Source of the DNA: Microvirga massiliensis
Lineage (GTDB): Bacteria > Pseudomonadota > Alphaproteobacteria > Rhizobiales > Beijerinckiaceae
DNA length: 64,000 nt
Assembly: GCF_001006805.1 (NCBI RefSeq)
Contig: NZ_LN811365.1
Coordinates: forward strand, 103,019-167,018
Reading direction: 5' to 3'
Positions 35,915 to 44,385 of this stretch are shown piece by piece (position 1 is the first letter of the stretch; every line of letters begins with the position of its first letter). Position numbers and translations under genes: made by a program. Below the pieces are notes generated by a model. That model searched no databases and had not been told where the DNA came from. It saw only the letters and a program-made list of their open reading frames with translations.

Positions 35915-36466
35915 TCAGAGCCGCTTCAGGAATCCGGCGAACCGCATGAGGCCTTCAGGCCAGGGACCGTGGCCGCTCTCGGTATCGATATGTCCGGAGT
36001 CACCTGCATCGACCGGAACCGCGCCCCAGTCGTGAGCGACAGCCGACGCCGTCTCAATGTCGCAGTAGGGATCGGTGCGGCTGGTGACGAGCACTGCGGG
36101 GAAAGGCAGAGGTCCACGCGGCAGTGGTGCGAAGGCGCGATCGATCACAGACGGGAAGTCCGCGCGCTCCACATCGGGGAGGCCAACCAGGAAGGCGCCG
36201 CGCACGCGTCCAGCCGGGAGCAGCGGGGCGGCATGCGCCACGGCAACCACGCCGAGAGAGTGCGCGACGAGGATAACCGGTCGCTGTGCGGCCTCGACGG
36301 CCTCGACGATCCGGTGCGTCCACGCGGCGCGATCCGGTACGTCCCAGCTATCCTGCTCGACGCGTCGCGCCGTCGAGAGCTGCCGCTCCCAGCGGCTCTG
36401 CCAATGGTCTGGCCCGGAACCTTCAAAGCCCGGGATGATGAGGATGTCGCAATCGGAAGTTCGCAT
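35915..36466 (-). CDS. RBBP9/YdeN-family alpha/beta hydrolase
   Basis: A 183-residue small serine hydrolase. The start ILIIPGFEGSGPDHWQSRWE is the family landmark, the nucleophile is in VAHSLGVVAVAH, the acid in TSRTDPYCD and the His in SGHIDTESGHG, so the triad is intact. The size fits RBBP9/YdeN proteins of unknown substrate. It stands alone on the minus strand between the Spy-like gene and purB. Confidence 0.9.
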   Translation of the reverse strand: MRTSDCDILIIPGFEGSGPDHWQSRWERQLSTARRVEQDSWDVPDRAAWTHRIVEAVEAAQRPVILVAHSLGVVAVAHAAPLLPAGRVRGAFLVGLPDVERADFPSVIDRAFAPLPRGPLPFPAVLVTSRTDPYCDIETASAVAHDWGAVPVDAGDSGHIDTESGHGPWPEGLMRFAGFLKRL

Positions 36467-36625
36467 AAGGGGCCCCAGAAGGAATCGAGAACCGGGCCGT
36501 AGCCGAACCTTCCTCTCGTCACGAGATGATCGTTCAGCCCCGGTCTCGGCGGATACCGGTCGGATGGAGCGCCGGTCGTCTCTCAGGGGACGCGTCGGGG
36601 AGAGAGCCCGACGCCGGAGTCGATT

Positions 36626-37936
36626 TCACTGCGCGGCGCCGAACACCCGCCTGAATATCGTGTCGACATGCTTGAAATGGTAGGCGAGGTCGAAACAGGC
36701 CTCCAATTCCTCGTTGGACAGCTTGGATGACACCTCCGGATCCTTCTTCAGGAGGTCCAGAAACTCGCCTTCACCCCGCCAGACCGGCATCGCATTGCGC
36801 TGCACAAGCCGATAGGCGTCTTCCCGAGATACGCCCTCCTGAGTGAGGGCGAGCAGCACACGCTGGGAGTGAACGAGGCCGCCGAGCCGATCCAGGTTGC
36901 GCTGCATGTTTTCCGGATAGACCAGGAGCCGGTCGATGACGCCGGTCAGGCGCGCAAGAGCGAAATCCAGGGTAACTGTTGCATCGGGCCCGATCATCCG
37001 CTCGACGGAGGAGTGGGAAATGTCCCGCTCATGCCAGAGGGCTACGTTCTCGAGGGCAGGCACGACATAGGCACGCACCATTCGTGAGAGGCCTGTGAGG
37101 TTCTCCGTCAGCACGGGGTTGCGCTTGTGGGGCATCGCGGAGGAGCCCTTCTGACCTTCCGAGAAATACTCTTCTGCTTCGAGAACCTCGCTCCGCTGGA
37201 GGTGGCGGATCTCCGTCGCCAGCCGCTCGATCGATGAGGCGATCACTCCGAGCGTGGCGAAGAACATGGCATGGCGATCACGCGGAATGACCTGCGTCGA
37301 GACCGGCTCGACCGAGAGGCCCATCTGCTCCGCGACGTATTCCTCCACCCGTGGATCGATATTCGCGAAGGTTCCCACGGCCCCCGAGATGGCGCAGGTG
37401 GCAACCTCCCGCTGCGCCGCGATGAGCCTGAGCTTGGCGCGTTCGAATTCCGCATAGGCCTGCGCGAGCTTCAGCCCGAACGTCGTCGGCTCTGCATGAA
37501 TCCCATGCGAACGGCCGATCGTGGGCGTCATCTTGTGCTCGAAAGCGCGACGCTTCAGAGCTGCCAGCAGATTATCGAGATCCTGAAGCAGGAGATCCGC
37601 GGCACGAGTCAGCTGGACGTTGAGGCAGGTATCGAGCACGTCGGATGAAGTCATGCCCTGATGCACGAAGCGCGCCTCCGGACCGACGATCTCGGCCAGA
37701 TGCGTCAGGAAGGCGATGACGTCGTGCTTCACTTCGCGTTCGATCGCGTCGATGCGCTCGACGTCGAATTCTGCCTTGGCGCCCAGCTCCCAGACCTTCG
37801 CCGCGGCCTCACGCGGCACATAGCCGAGCTCGGCCAGAGCCGTCGTGGCATGCGCTTCGATCTCGAACCAGATTCGAAACTTGGTCTCCGGAGACCAGAT
37901 CGCGACCATTTCCGGACGGCTGTAGCGGGGGATCAA
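36626..37936 (-). CDS. purB: Adenylosuccinate lyase
   Basis: PurB acts twice in purine synthesis, on SAICAR and adenylosuccinate. The 436-residue product starts MIPRYSRPEMVAIW, has VHQGMTSSDVLDTCLNVQL, the THD-type GRSHGIHAEPTTFG and the fumarase-superfamily signature GSSAMPHKRNPVL. The start codon is TTG, six bases after AGGAGGT; no ATG lies nearby in frame. The length is normal. Confidence 0.97.
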   Translation of the reverse strand: MIPRYSRPEMVAIWSPETKFRIWFEIEAHATTALAELGYVPREAAAKVWELGAKAEFDVERIDAIEREVKHDVIAFLTHLAEIVGPEARFVHQGMTSSDVLDTCLNVQLTRAADLLLQDLDNLLAALKRRAFEHKMTPTIGRSHGIHAEPTTFGLKLAQAYAEFERAKLRLIAAQREVATCAISGAVGTFANIDPRVEEYVAEQMGLSVEPVSTQVIPRDRHAMFFATLGVIASSIERLATEIRHLQRSEVLEAEEYFSEGQKGSSAMPHKRNPVLTENLTGLSRMVRAYVVPALENVALWHERDISHSSVERMIGPDATVTLDFALARLTGVIDRLLVYPENMQRNLDRLGGLVHSQRVLLALTQEGVSREDAYRLVQRNAMPVWRGEGEFLDLLKKDPEVSSKLSNEELEACFDLAYHFKHVDTIFRRVFGAAQ

Positions 37937-38627
37937 CGGAACCTCCTGGTCGCTTGCAACGATCGACGAGACCGCTGCGGATATCGGATCCGGCGCGTAA
38001 CGATCGCAGCCAGCATCGAATTTCGGTGATGTGCCGTTTCGCTATTCCATAGGCGTAATGAAGGCAAGCAACCTCAGCGGCGGGCGAATGACAGATGCGC
38101 CGATCCGTATCGATATGCGCCATTTCGAGCGCCCTTCAGGGGTTGACACTCCTGCCGAAAGGGCAAAACCTGTCGGAGCTGCCAGCGTCAAGCGCGGCAG
38201 CGACAGAGCTTCTACTCCCATTTGCGCGGAGGTAGCCATGATACCACCCAAGGAGCGCGCCGCGAGCATCGCCGCCGCAATCGGCCGGGTATCGGCGTAG
38301 CGGAATATCACGGACGGCGTGTCGGGAGCGGTCTCTGTAAGCCGCACAGTGAGGCAAGGCTTCGACTTGACCCCCTCCCGACATCGCATCAGCTGGCGTC
38401 ATGCCAAGCGGAACTGCTCAGATTGGAACGAAATCCTCTGCAGATCCCGCATCAACGTTGCACTCACACATTCCCCATTTCCGCATAGCCCGTTCAAGCT
38501 CGGCCGGGTACTTGGCCTCTTGGGTCGTGTCGACCTCATGATGCGGGACCAACGAACCGCCGTGAGGATCGAGTGGCTGCGCGCAGGCGCCATACTCCCA
38601 ACTCTCGATCGTCAGCGGGGCAGGTAA
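37937..38627. other. Long intergenic stretch between purB and the DUF2585 gene
   Basis: About 690 bases without a convincing gene. The two genes diverge, so promoters for both must lie here. Short open frames exist on both strands (the best is listed at 38088-38300), but they show no known motif. I saw no copy of the three repeat families here. Confidence 0.5.
38088..38300 (+). CDS. Doubtful small hypothetical protein
   Basis: A 70-codon frame beginning MTDAPIRIDMRHFERPSGVD and ending PPKERAASIAAAIGRVSA. Composition is protein-like (hydrophilic, then a helical end) but third positions are not clearly GC-biased and the ribosome site is weak (GGCGGGCGA). No family is recognised. An overlapping open frame on the other strand is equally long, so the call is uncertain. 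Confidence 0.22.
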   Translation: MTDAPIRIDMRHFERPSGVDTPAERAKPVGAASVKRGSDRASTPICAEVAMIPPKERAASIAAAIGRVSA

Positions 38628-39236
38628 ATGCTGCAACGGCGCCCGTCTTCGGCAGTGAGATGGTCCGAAACCATCTCCTTCAGGACTTATGTCCTGATCG
38701 GCGCCGGGCTCGTTATCCTGCAGGCGCTCGTGCTCCTCGCCATGGGGCAGCCGCCGGTCTGCGCGTGCGGATACATCAAGATCTGGCACGGCGTCGTTTC
38801 GAGTCCGGAGAATTCGCAGCATCTCACGGACTGGTACACTCCCTCGCACATCATTCACGGCTTCGGGTTCTATTTCGCCCTTTGGTGGCTCACCCGGAAT
38901 GCGCCGATGTCGATCGGCTTGCGGCTTGTGCTTGCGATCGGGCTCGAGGTGAGCTGGGAACTCCTGGAAAACACGCCCTTGATCATCGACCGGTATCGCC
39001 AATCCGGGTTGGCGCAGGGTTATGCCGGCGACAGCATGATCAACTCCGTATTCGATACGCTTTCGATGGTGCTGGGTTTCGCTTTGGCGCGCGTGCTGCC
39101 GGTATGGGTCATCGTGACCCTCGCGGTCTCCATGGAAGTCGTCACCGGCTACATCATTCGCGACAATCTTCTGCTCAACATCATCCAGCTCATCTACCCG
39201 ACCGAGTTCATCTCGAACTGGCAGCTTGGGAAATAA
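38628..39236 (+). CDS. DUF2585 (UPF0314) membrane protein
   Basis: A 202-residue inner-membrane protein with about five spans. Landmarks are PPVCACGYIKIWHGVVSSPE, NSQHLTDWYTPSHIIHGFGF, a Glu-rich span LEVSWELLENTPLIIDRYR and GYAGDSMINSVFDTLSMVLG. This conserved family is common in alphaproteobacteria and has no known function. The Cys, His, Asp and Glu residues near the membrane would suit a metal or lipid site, which is inference. Confidence 0.88.
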   Translation: MLQRRPSSAVRWSETISFRTYVLIGAGLVILQALVLLAMGQPPVCACGYIKIWHGVVSSPENSQHLTDWYTPSHIIHGFGFYFALWWLTRNAPMSIGLRLVLAIGLEVSWELLENTPLIIDRYRQSGLAQGYAGDSMINSVFDTLSMVLGFALARVLPVWVIVTLAVSMEVVTGYIIRDNLLLNIIQLIYPTEFISNWQLGK

Positions 39237-39252
39237 CGAGCTGGCGCCTTTT

Positions 39253-39353
39253 AGCATCGGCCCCAAAAGTGGCTTCGACTTTCGGGGCCGATGCTTCGGT
39301 TCTCTAGCGGCGCATCGTGCGGAAAAGTGAACGCACTTTTCTGCACGATGCGC
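39253..39353. repeat. Two-module palindromic repeat, family A, copy 3
   Basis: Module 2 (39253-39295: AGCATCGGCCCCAAAAGTGG ... GGGGCCGATGCT) and module 1 (39310-39353: GCGCATCGTGCGGAAAAGTG ... CTGCACGATGCGC) are joined by TCGGTTCTCTAGCG. It lies between the convergent ends of the DUF2585 gene and the hydratase gene and could end transcripts from both. Confidence 0.85.
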
Positions 39354-39401
39354 TTGCGACACGAACAGCACTTTCGCACCGCTCTATTGCAGGCCTGGTC
39401 C

Positions 39402-40232
39402 TCAGTCGAGGCGCAGCGAAATCCCGTCGAGGGGCAGGCCAGTAATCTCGGTCTGCCAGATCTGGCCGGCCTCGATCGGAAAGGCCCGGGTCAATGTCCC
39501 GGTCGAGACGATCTCACCTGCATGCAGTGGCGGATTGTGCGGATCCCCGGCCAGGCGTTCCACGAGGTGGCGAAGGGCCGAAAGGGGGCCGTTGAGGACA
39601 TTCGCGGCGAGTCCATGATCAACGGCGGCGCCGTTGCGCAACAGATCGATTTCGAAAGCCGGCAGCGCGCCGAACCAGGAGTCGCGCTCATCCTCGGAGA
39701 TGAAACGACGGGGGCCAATCAGGCAGGCACCGTGCAGCCCGAAAGCAGCGACGGTATCGGGCGCGGAGAACTTCCAATCTGCAAACAGGGACTGGACGAT
39801 CTCGAAGCCATGCGCCACCCACTCGATGCAGGACAGCAATTCCCGTTCGTCCATTCCGGCCCGAGGCGCGGCGCGAAGCTCGAACACGATCTCGGGCTCG
39901 ATCCGCGGCTCGACGAAGGCCCCGGCTTTGCAAAGGCCTACACATTCGGCCAGATCGCGAACGGTGGTGTCGTACACGTAGCCCCAGATCGGGGCATAGA
40001 CGTCGTATTCCGGCCAGATCGTGCGGTTCGTGAAGCCGATCTTGCGTCCGATGACGCGTTCGCCGCGTGCTTCGCGCCGGCGCCGGATGGAGGCTGTCAC
40101 CTCGTATGCAGTATCCAGATCGAAACCTGAGAACCGCGCCGATAGAGAAGGGACCTGCCTGTGCTCCTCCAGTGCGGACAGGAAGTCCTCGGCGATCTGG
40201 TCCACTGGAAGGCTCGGGGGAGCATGGTTCAT
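39402..40232 (-). CDS. 2-keto-4-pentenoate hydratase-family protein
   Basis: A 276-residue member of the FAH superfamily hydratase branch (MhpD/HpcG, 2-oxo-hept-3-ene-1,7-dioate hydratase). It shows GRKIGFTNRTIWPEYDVYAP, the metal ligands in EPRIEPEIVFEL, and HGACLIGPRR. Members add water to dienoates from meta-cleavage of aromatics. It starts 33 bp after rpe, in the same direction. No other ring-cleavage genes are in sight; the FAH-family hydrolase at 24 kb is too far away to be linked. Confidence 0.88.
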   Translation of the reverse strand: MNHAPPSLPVDQIAEDFLSALEEHRQVPSLSARFSGFDLDTAYEVTASIRRRREARGERVIGRKIGFTNRTIWPEYDVYAPIWGYVYDTTVRDLAECVGLCKAGAFVEPRIEPEIVFELRAAPRAGMDERELLSCIEWVAHGFEIVQSLFADWKFSAPDTVAAFGLHGACLIGPRRFISEDERDSWFGALPAFEIDLLRNGAAVDHGLAANVLNGPLSALRHLVERLAGDPHNPPLHAGEIVSTGTLTRAFPIEAGQIWQTEITGLPLDGISLRLD

Positions 40233-40264
40233 CGGGAAGGTCCGCTGCTCGTGTCGAACCGGTC

Positions 40265-40939
40265 TCAGGCGCGGCCGATCGATTGCTGGGCAGCGGTCCG
40301 GATCGCCGCGATGTTGTCCTCGTAGGATGGCCCGCGGAAGACGGCCGATCCGGCGACGAGGACGTTCGCACCGGCCGAGGCGGCCAGCGGCGCGGTCTCG
40401 GGCGTGATGCCGCCGTCGACTTCGATGTCCACGTCTCGGTCTCCGAGAATTTCCCGAATGGTCCGGACCTTGTCGCAGACCGGCGCGATGAAGGACTGGC
40501 CGCCGAAACCGGGATTCACCGTCATGCAGAGCACGAGATCCACGAGATCCGCGACCGGCTCGACTGCGCTCGCGGGCGTTCCCGGATTGAGGACCACTCC
40601 TGAACGCTTGCCGAGCGCCCTGATCGTCTGCAGGGACCGATGGAGATGGGGACCGGCCTCGGCGTGGACGCTGATGATGTCGGCTCCCGCCTTCGCGAAC
40701 GCCTCGAGATAGGGATCCGCCGGCGCGATCATGAGGTGGACGTCGAATGTCTTCTGCGAACACGGGCGGATCGCGCGGACGATGTCGGGGCCGAGCGTGA
40801 TGTTCGGCACGAAGTGACCGTCCATCACGTCGATATGGATCCAGTCGCCGCCAGCCTCGTCTACCGCACGAACCTCCTCACCGAGCTTCGCGAAATTTGC
40901 CGAGAGGATGGACGGAGCGATCAGCAGGGGCCGTGTCAT
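40265..40939 (-). CDS. rpe: Ribulose-phosphate 3-epimerase
   Basis: Rpe interconverts ribulose-5-P and xylulose-5-P in the pentose phosphate and Calvin pathways. The 224-residue TIM-barrel product has PLLIAPSILSANFAKLGEEV, the metal site HIDVMDGHFVPNITLGPDIV, VLCMTVNPGFGGQSFI and the phosphate site EVDGGITPETAPLA. The ATG at 40939 overlaps the stop of the upstream carrier gene by four bases (ATGA), which favours it over an in-frame start at 40957. Confidence 0.96.
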   Translation of the reverse strand: MTRPLLIAPSILSANFAKLGEEVRAVDEAGGDWIHIDVMDGHFVPNITLGPDIVRAIRPCSQKTFDVHLMIAPADPYLEAFAKAGADIISVHAEAGPHLHRSLQTIRALGKRSGVVLNPGTPASAVEPVADLVDLVLCMTVNPGFGGQSFIAPVCDKVRTIREILGDRDVDIEVDGGITPETAPLAASAGANVLVAGSAVFRGPSYEDNIAAIRTAAQQSIGRA

Positions 40940-41916
40940 GGGGCCGCGCGGTAGCATGGGGGATCCTGAGCGGCAACCGCGGTCAGGCGTCGCGCGATCG
41001 GCTTAACGATCTGGGGCATCAGGTAGATCGGGAACTGGGCGAGCGCGAAGAAGAGAAAGGTGGTATCGGGCGTGTCCGCCCCGAGCGCGGCGATGAGGAG
41101 ACCCATGTTGCGCTGGGCGGTCCCATAGCCCAGGACGAACCGTTCGGCCGGTTCGAGCCAGCGCAGCACGAGAAACGCGCTCACGAAGCCCGTGGCCGCA
41201 AGTCCGAACGCCACCGCGAGATAGCCGATGGCGCGGAGCGGGTTGGCGATGGCTGCCGCGAGGACGCCGTCCATCGCCGCCACAGCGAACAGAAAATACA
41301 TCAGGACGCCGAAACCATCGAACTGGGCCCGGTAGGTCCGGATGCGTGCCTCTCCGAGAACGCGGCGCAGCAGCATTGCTGCCAGCACCGCGCCGCCGAT
41401 CAGGAGGAGCAGGCGCCGAAGGAGGATCGTGATGTCCAGCGGAACTGCGCCTCCTGCAACGAACTCGGCGAGGAGCGGGGAGATCACAGGCGCGAGAGCT
41501 GTCGTCAGCAGAACCGAGACCATCATGAGCGTAGGCTCGAGGCCGAGCATCATCGCGACCGCGGGAGCAGACATGATCGGCGGGGCAGCCGCGAGCACCG
41601 CCAGGCCGAGCACGAGTCCCGGATCGAGCCATGAGCGGCCGAGGAGCGCGATCACGGCGAGGGCCAGCACGGCCGGGGCTACGATGAGCCAGGCATTCGC
41701 CGAGGCGATGGCGCGTGGACGCCGCAGCAGGGCGCGCAAGGCCGTCGTGTCCACGCGCGCGAAGGTGATCATCACGAACATGAAGATCGTGAATCCCAGG
41801 AGGGGGCGCGCCGCAGAAGCGAATTGCGGAAGCGCGAGCCCGAGGAAGATGCTGACGGCGAAGCCCTGGGTGCCGTAGCGGCCGACCAGGGCCAGCCCAT
41901 CGAGGAGCAGCCGCAT
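40936..41916 (-). CDS. Bile acid:sodium symporter-family membrane carrier
   Basis: A 326-residue inner-membrane protein with about nine or ten spans. The pattern fits the BASS/arsenite-permease superfamily: ARPLLGFTIFMFVMITFARV, AAAPPIMSAPAVAMMLGLEP and the crossover-like VLGYGTAQRNMGLLIAALGA. Members carry organic acids, bile acids, pantoate or arsenite with sodium. It overlaps rpe by four bases. Its substrate is unknown; the downstream hydratase would suit an organic acid. Confidence 0.82.
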   Translation of the reverse strand: MRLLLDGLALVGRYGTQGFAVSIFLGLALPQFASAARPLLGFTIFMFVMITFARVDTTALRALLRRPRAIASANAWLIVAPAVLALAVIALLGRSWLDPGLVLGLAVLAAAPPIMSAPAVAMMLGLEPTLMMVSVLLTTALAPVISPLLAEFVAGGAVPLDITILLRRLLLLIGGAVLAAMLLRRVLGEARIRTYRAQFDGFGVLMYFLFAVAAMDGVLAAAIANPLRAIGYLAVAFGLAATGFVSAFLVLRWLEPAERFVLGYGTAQRNMGLLIAALGADTPDTTFLFFALAQFPIYLMPQIVKPIARRLTAVAAQDPPCYRAAP

Positions 41917-42036
41917 GAGGATCCGAAATGGTTTTCAGCGATAACGGGATAGAATGAACGTCTGTTGTTGACTCGGGCGCCGCGACCCTCACATTCCGCG
42001 CGGCCCGAGGCAAGCTCAGGAAGGGCGGATCAGGTT

Positions 42037-43278
42037 ATGAAAGTGGACGTGGTGGTGCTCGGGGCCGGAATCGTCGGGACCTCGATTGCGTTGCATCTGC
42101 AGAAGCGGGGACGGTCCACGCTGCTCATCGACCGCCGAGCCCCCGGCGAGGAGACATCGTTCGGGAATGCCGGCCTGATCCAGCGCGAAGGCGTCTACCC
42201 TTACGGATTTCCGCACGATTTCGGAGCTTTGCTTCGCTACGCTCTGAACCACACGATCGATGCGCATTACCATCTCTCGGCGCTGCCGCGTCTCGCCCCG
42301 TTCCTCTTCCGATACTGGATGCATTCGCGCCCGAACCAGCACGAAGCCATCGCGCGCCTCTACGCTCCCCTGATCGAGCATTGCCTGACCGAGCACATGG
42401 TTCTCGCCGAAGAGGCGGACGCAACGGCCCTGATCCGCCACAAGGGCTGGATCAAGGTCTTCCGCTCCGAGGCCATTATGCGAGCGGAGGTGAAGGACGC
42501 CGAAGAAGTCAACCGTGACTTCGGAGTCAACTTCGAGGTCCTGGACCCGAAGCGCATTGCGGAGATGGAGCCATACATCACGGCTTCGCTCGTCGGTGGA
42601 TTGCACTGGACGGACCCGGCTTCCGTTTCCGACCCGCATGCCCTGACGATGGCTTATGTCGGTCTGTTCGAGCGGCTGGGCGGGCAGGTTGCGATGGGTG
42701 ACGCGCGCACGCTCGAGGAGGCTTCACCCGGGTGGCGCGTTCGGACGGAGCACGGCGTCGTCGAGGCCGGAACAGCCGTCGTGGCGCTGGGCGCCTGGGC
42801 GGATATCGTGTCGAAGCCCCTCGGCTATCACCTGCCGCTTGCCGTCAAGCGCGGGTATCACATGCATTATCGCCCCGAGGGCCACGCGGTCCTGAATCAC
42901 CCGACCCTCGATTTCGAGCGTGGCTACTTCCTGGCGCCCATGAGCCGCGGCATCCGCCTGACGACGGGCGCCGAATTCGCCAATCGGGATGATCCGAAGA
43001 CCCCGGTGCAGCTCGCGCGGGCCGAGCCGGTGGCCCGCAGCCTCTTTCCGCTCGGAGAGCGGCTCGATCCGGAGCCCTGGATGGGCGTGCGGCCATGCAC
43101 GCCCGATATGATGCCGATCATCGGCCCGGCACCGCGCCACAAGAATCTCTGGTTCGGCATCGGACACGCCCATCACGGGCTGACGCTCGGACCGGTGACC
43201 GGACGGCTGCTCGCCGAGATGATCACCGGCGAACGAACCATCGTCGATCCGCGGCCGTATCGCCTCGACCGGTTCTGA
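42037..43278 (+). CDS. DadA-like FAD-dependent D-amino acid dehydrogenase
   Basis: A 413-residue DAO-family flavoprotein. It starts with the FAD-binding Rossmann motif VVVLGAGIVGTSIALHLQKR, then LLIDRRAPGEETSFGNAGLI as in DadA, and ends with WMGVRPCTPDMMPIIGPAP and HAHHGLTLGPVTGRLLAEMI. DadA oxidises D-amino acids at the membrane and feeds electrons to the respiratory chain. An upstream in-frame ATG (41965) would add 24 residues. The gene diverges from the carrier gene and converges with the P1 peptidase gene. Confidence 0.88.
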   Translation: MKVDVVVLGAGIVGTSIALHLQKRGRSTLLIDRRAPGEETSFGNAGLIQREGVYPYGFPHDFGALLRYALNHTIDAHYHLSALPRLAPFLFRYWMHSRPNQHEAIARLYAPLIEHCLTEHMVLAEEADATALIRHKGWIKVFRSEAIMRAEVKDAEEVNRDFGVNFEVLDPKRIAEMEPYITASLVGGLHWTDPASVSDPHALTMAYVGLFERLGGQVAMGDARTLEEASPGWRVRTEHGVVEAGTAVVALGAWADIVSKPLGYHLPLAVKRGYHMHYRPEGHAVLNHPTLDFERGYFLAPMSRGIRLTTGAEFANRDDPKTPVQLARAEPVARSLFPLGERLDPEPWMGVRPCTPDMMPIIGPAPRHKNLWFGIGHAHHGLTLGPVTGRLLAEMITGERTIVDPRPYRLDRF

Positions 43279-43299
43279 GCCGCGCACCGTGAGCCCGCA

Positions 43300-44292
43300 T
43301 CACCCGTAGAGATCTCGCCAGGCGGGTATCGCACCTGGGAACGGCAGGCGCGTCGCTTCGTACACGCCACGGGCGATCGCCCGTGCCAGGCAGTCGCCTG
43401 CCACCGCCGCAATCTCGACGAGGTCGGCCTCCGACCCAAGAGGGCGAAGGCCGGTCGCGGCAGCAAAGACCGTATCACCGTCCTGGAGGGCGTGAGCGAA
43501 GCGCAGGCCTTTGGCGAGACCGCCATGGGCGGCAACTGCAAGGCGCTTCGCCTGTCCCTTGTGGAGTGCCGCATCGGTCGCGACGAGGGCAATCGTGGTT
43601 GCGGGCTGCGGGCCCGCCTTCCAGGTCAGCCTGCGCTGTTCCGGCGCTACGCGGGCCGGGAGACCGAGGCCCCCGAATTCGGCATCCTCTTCCAGAGCCC
43701 CGGCCCAGAAATGGGGGCCTTGCCCGACCACGGCCGAGGCGATGCTGTTCACGACGACGAGCGCGCCGACCGTGTAGCCGGCGCTCGTCCTCGCGCTGGC
43801 AGAGCCCAGCCCGCCTTTGAGGTTGACCGTCGTGACACCGGCGCCGCCGCCGGCGTTGCCGAGCGCGAAATCCCGGGCGGCCCTCGCGGCCGCCTCGTAT
43901 CCGAGCTCACGGTAGGGTGGGTAGCGGCCCCAATTCTTGTCCCCCCCATTGAGGAGATCGAACGCAACTGCCTGTGCCACGATCGGCACGCGTACGGCGC
44001 CTACCGGGAAACCGATGCCCTGTTCCCGCAGATAGGCCTGGACCCCGCTCGCCGCGTCGAGGCCGAATGCCGAACCGCCTGACAGCACGATGGCGTGCGC
44101 GCCGGGAACGAGCCGATCCGGTTCCAGGGCATCGGTTTCGCGCGTTCCCGGCGCGCCGCCGAGGACTGAACACGCGGCGACGGCCACGTCGTCGAACAGG
44201 GCCACTGTGACGCCCGAGGCCAGGGAAGGATCGTCGGCATTGCCAATTCGCAGGCCGGGAATGTCGGTGATCAGGTTGCGGAGCGGTTCCAT
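43300..44292 (-). CDS. P1-family (DmpA-like) aminopeptidase
   Basis: A 330-residue member of the S58/P1 self-processing peptidases (L-aminopeptidase/D-amidase DmpA type, beta-peptidyl aminopeptidases). Landmarks are NLITDIPGLRIGNADD, VLSGGSAFGLDAASGVQAYL, GNAGGGAGVTTVNLKGGLGS and PATTIALVATDAALHKGQAK. The residue at the expected autocleavage point is Thr (ATTIALVATD) rather than the Ser of DmpA. A GTG start at 44325 would add 11 residues; the ATG fits the usual N-terminus better. It converges with the DadA-like gene. Confidence 0.9.
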   Translation of the reverse strand: MEPLRNLITDIPGLRIGNADDPSLASGVTVALFDDVAVAACSVLGGAPGTRETDALEPDRLVPGAHAIVLSGGSAFGLDAASGVQAYLREQGIGFPVGAVRVPIVAQAVAFDLLNGGDKNWGRYPPYRELGYEAAARAARDFALGNAGGGAGVTTVNLKGGLGSASARTSAGYTVGALVVVNSIASAVVGQGPHFWAGALEEDAEFGGLGLPARVAPEQRRLTWKAGPQPATTIALVATDAALHKGQAKRLAVAAHGGLAKGLRFAHALQDGDTVFAAATGLRPLGSEADLVEIAAVAGDCLARAIARGVYEATRLPFPGAIPAWRDLYG

Positions 44293-44385
44293 GCGCGGAT
44301 GGAAGCCTATGCGGCCGATGATCACAAGATGAAGATGAGACCTTAAGCGCCTTCCTGAGGAGTTCCTTCGGACTTATGAGAGGGG

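Noticed and set aside
38042..38389. A 115-codon minus-strand frame in the purB-DUF2585 gap
   Set aside because: It has no motif or ribosome site and overlaps an equally long plus-strand frame; neither stands out in codon use.
39402..40939. Meta-cleavage pathway operon suggested by the hydratase gene
   Set aside because: Only one gene of such a pathway is present; its partners are rpe and a carrier. No dioxygenase, decarboxylase or aldolase gene is seen.
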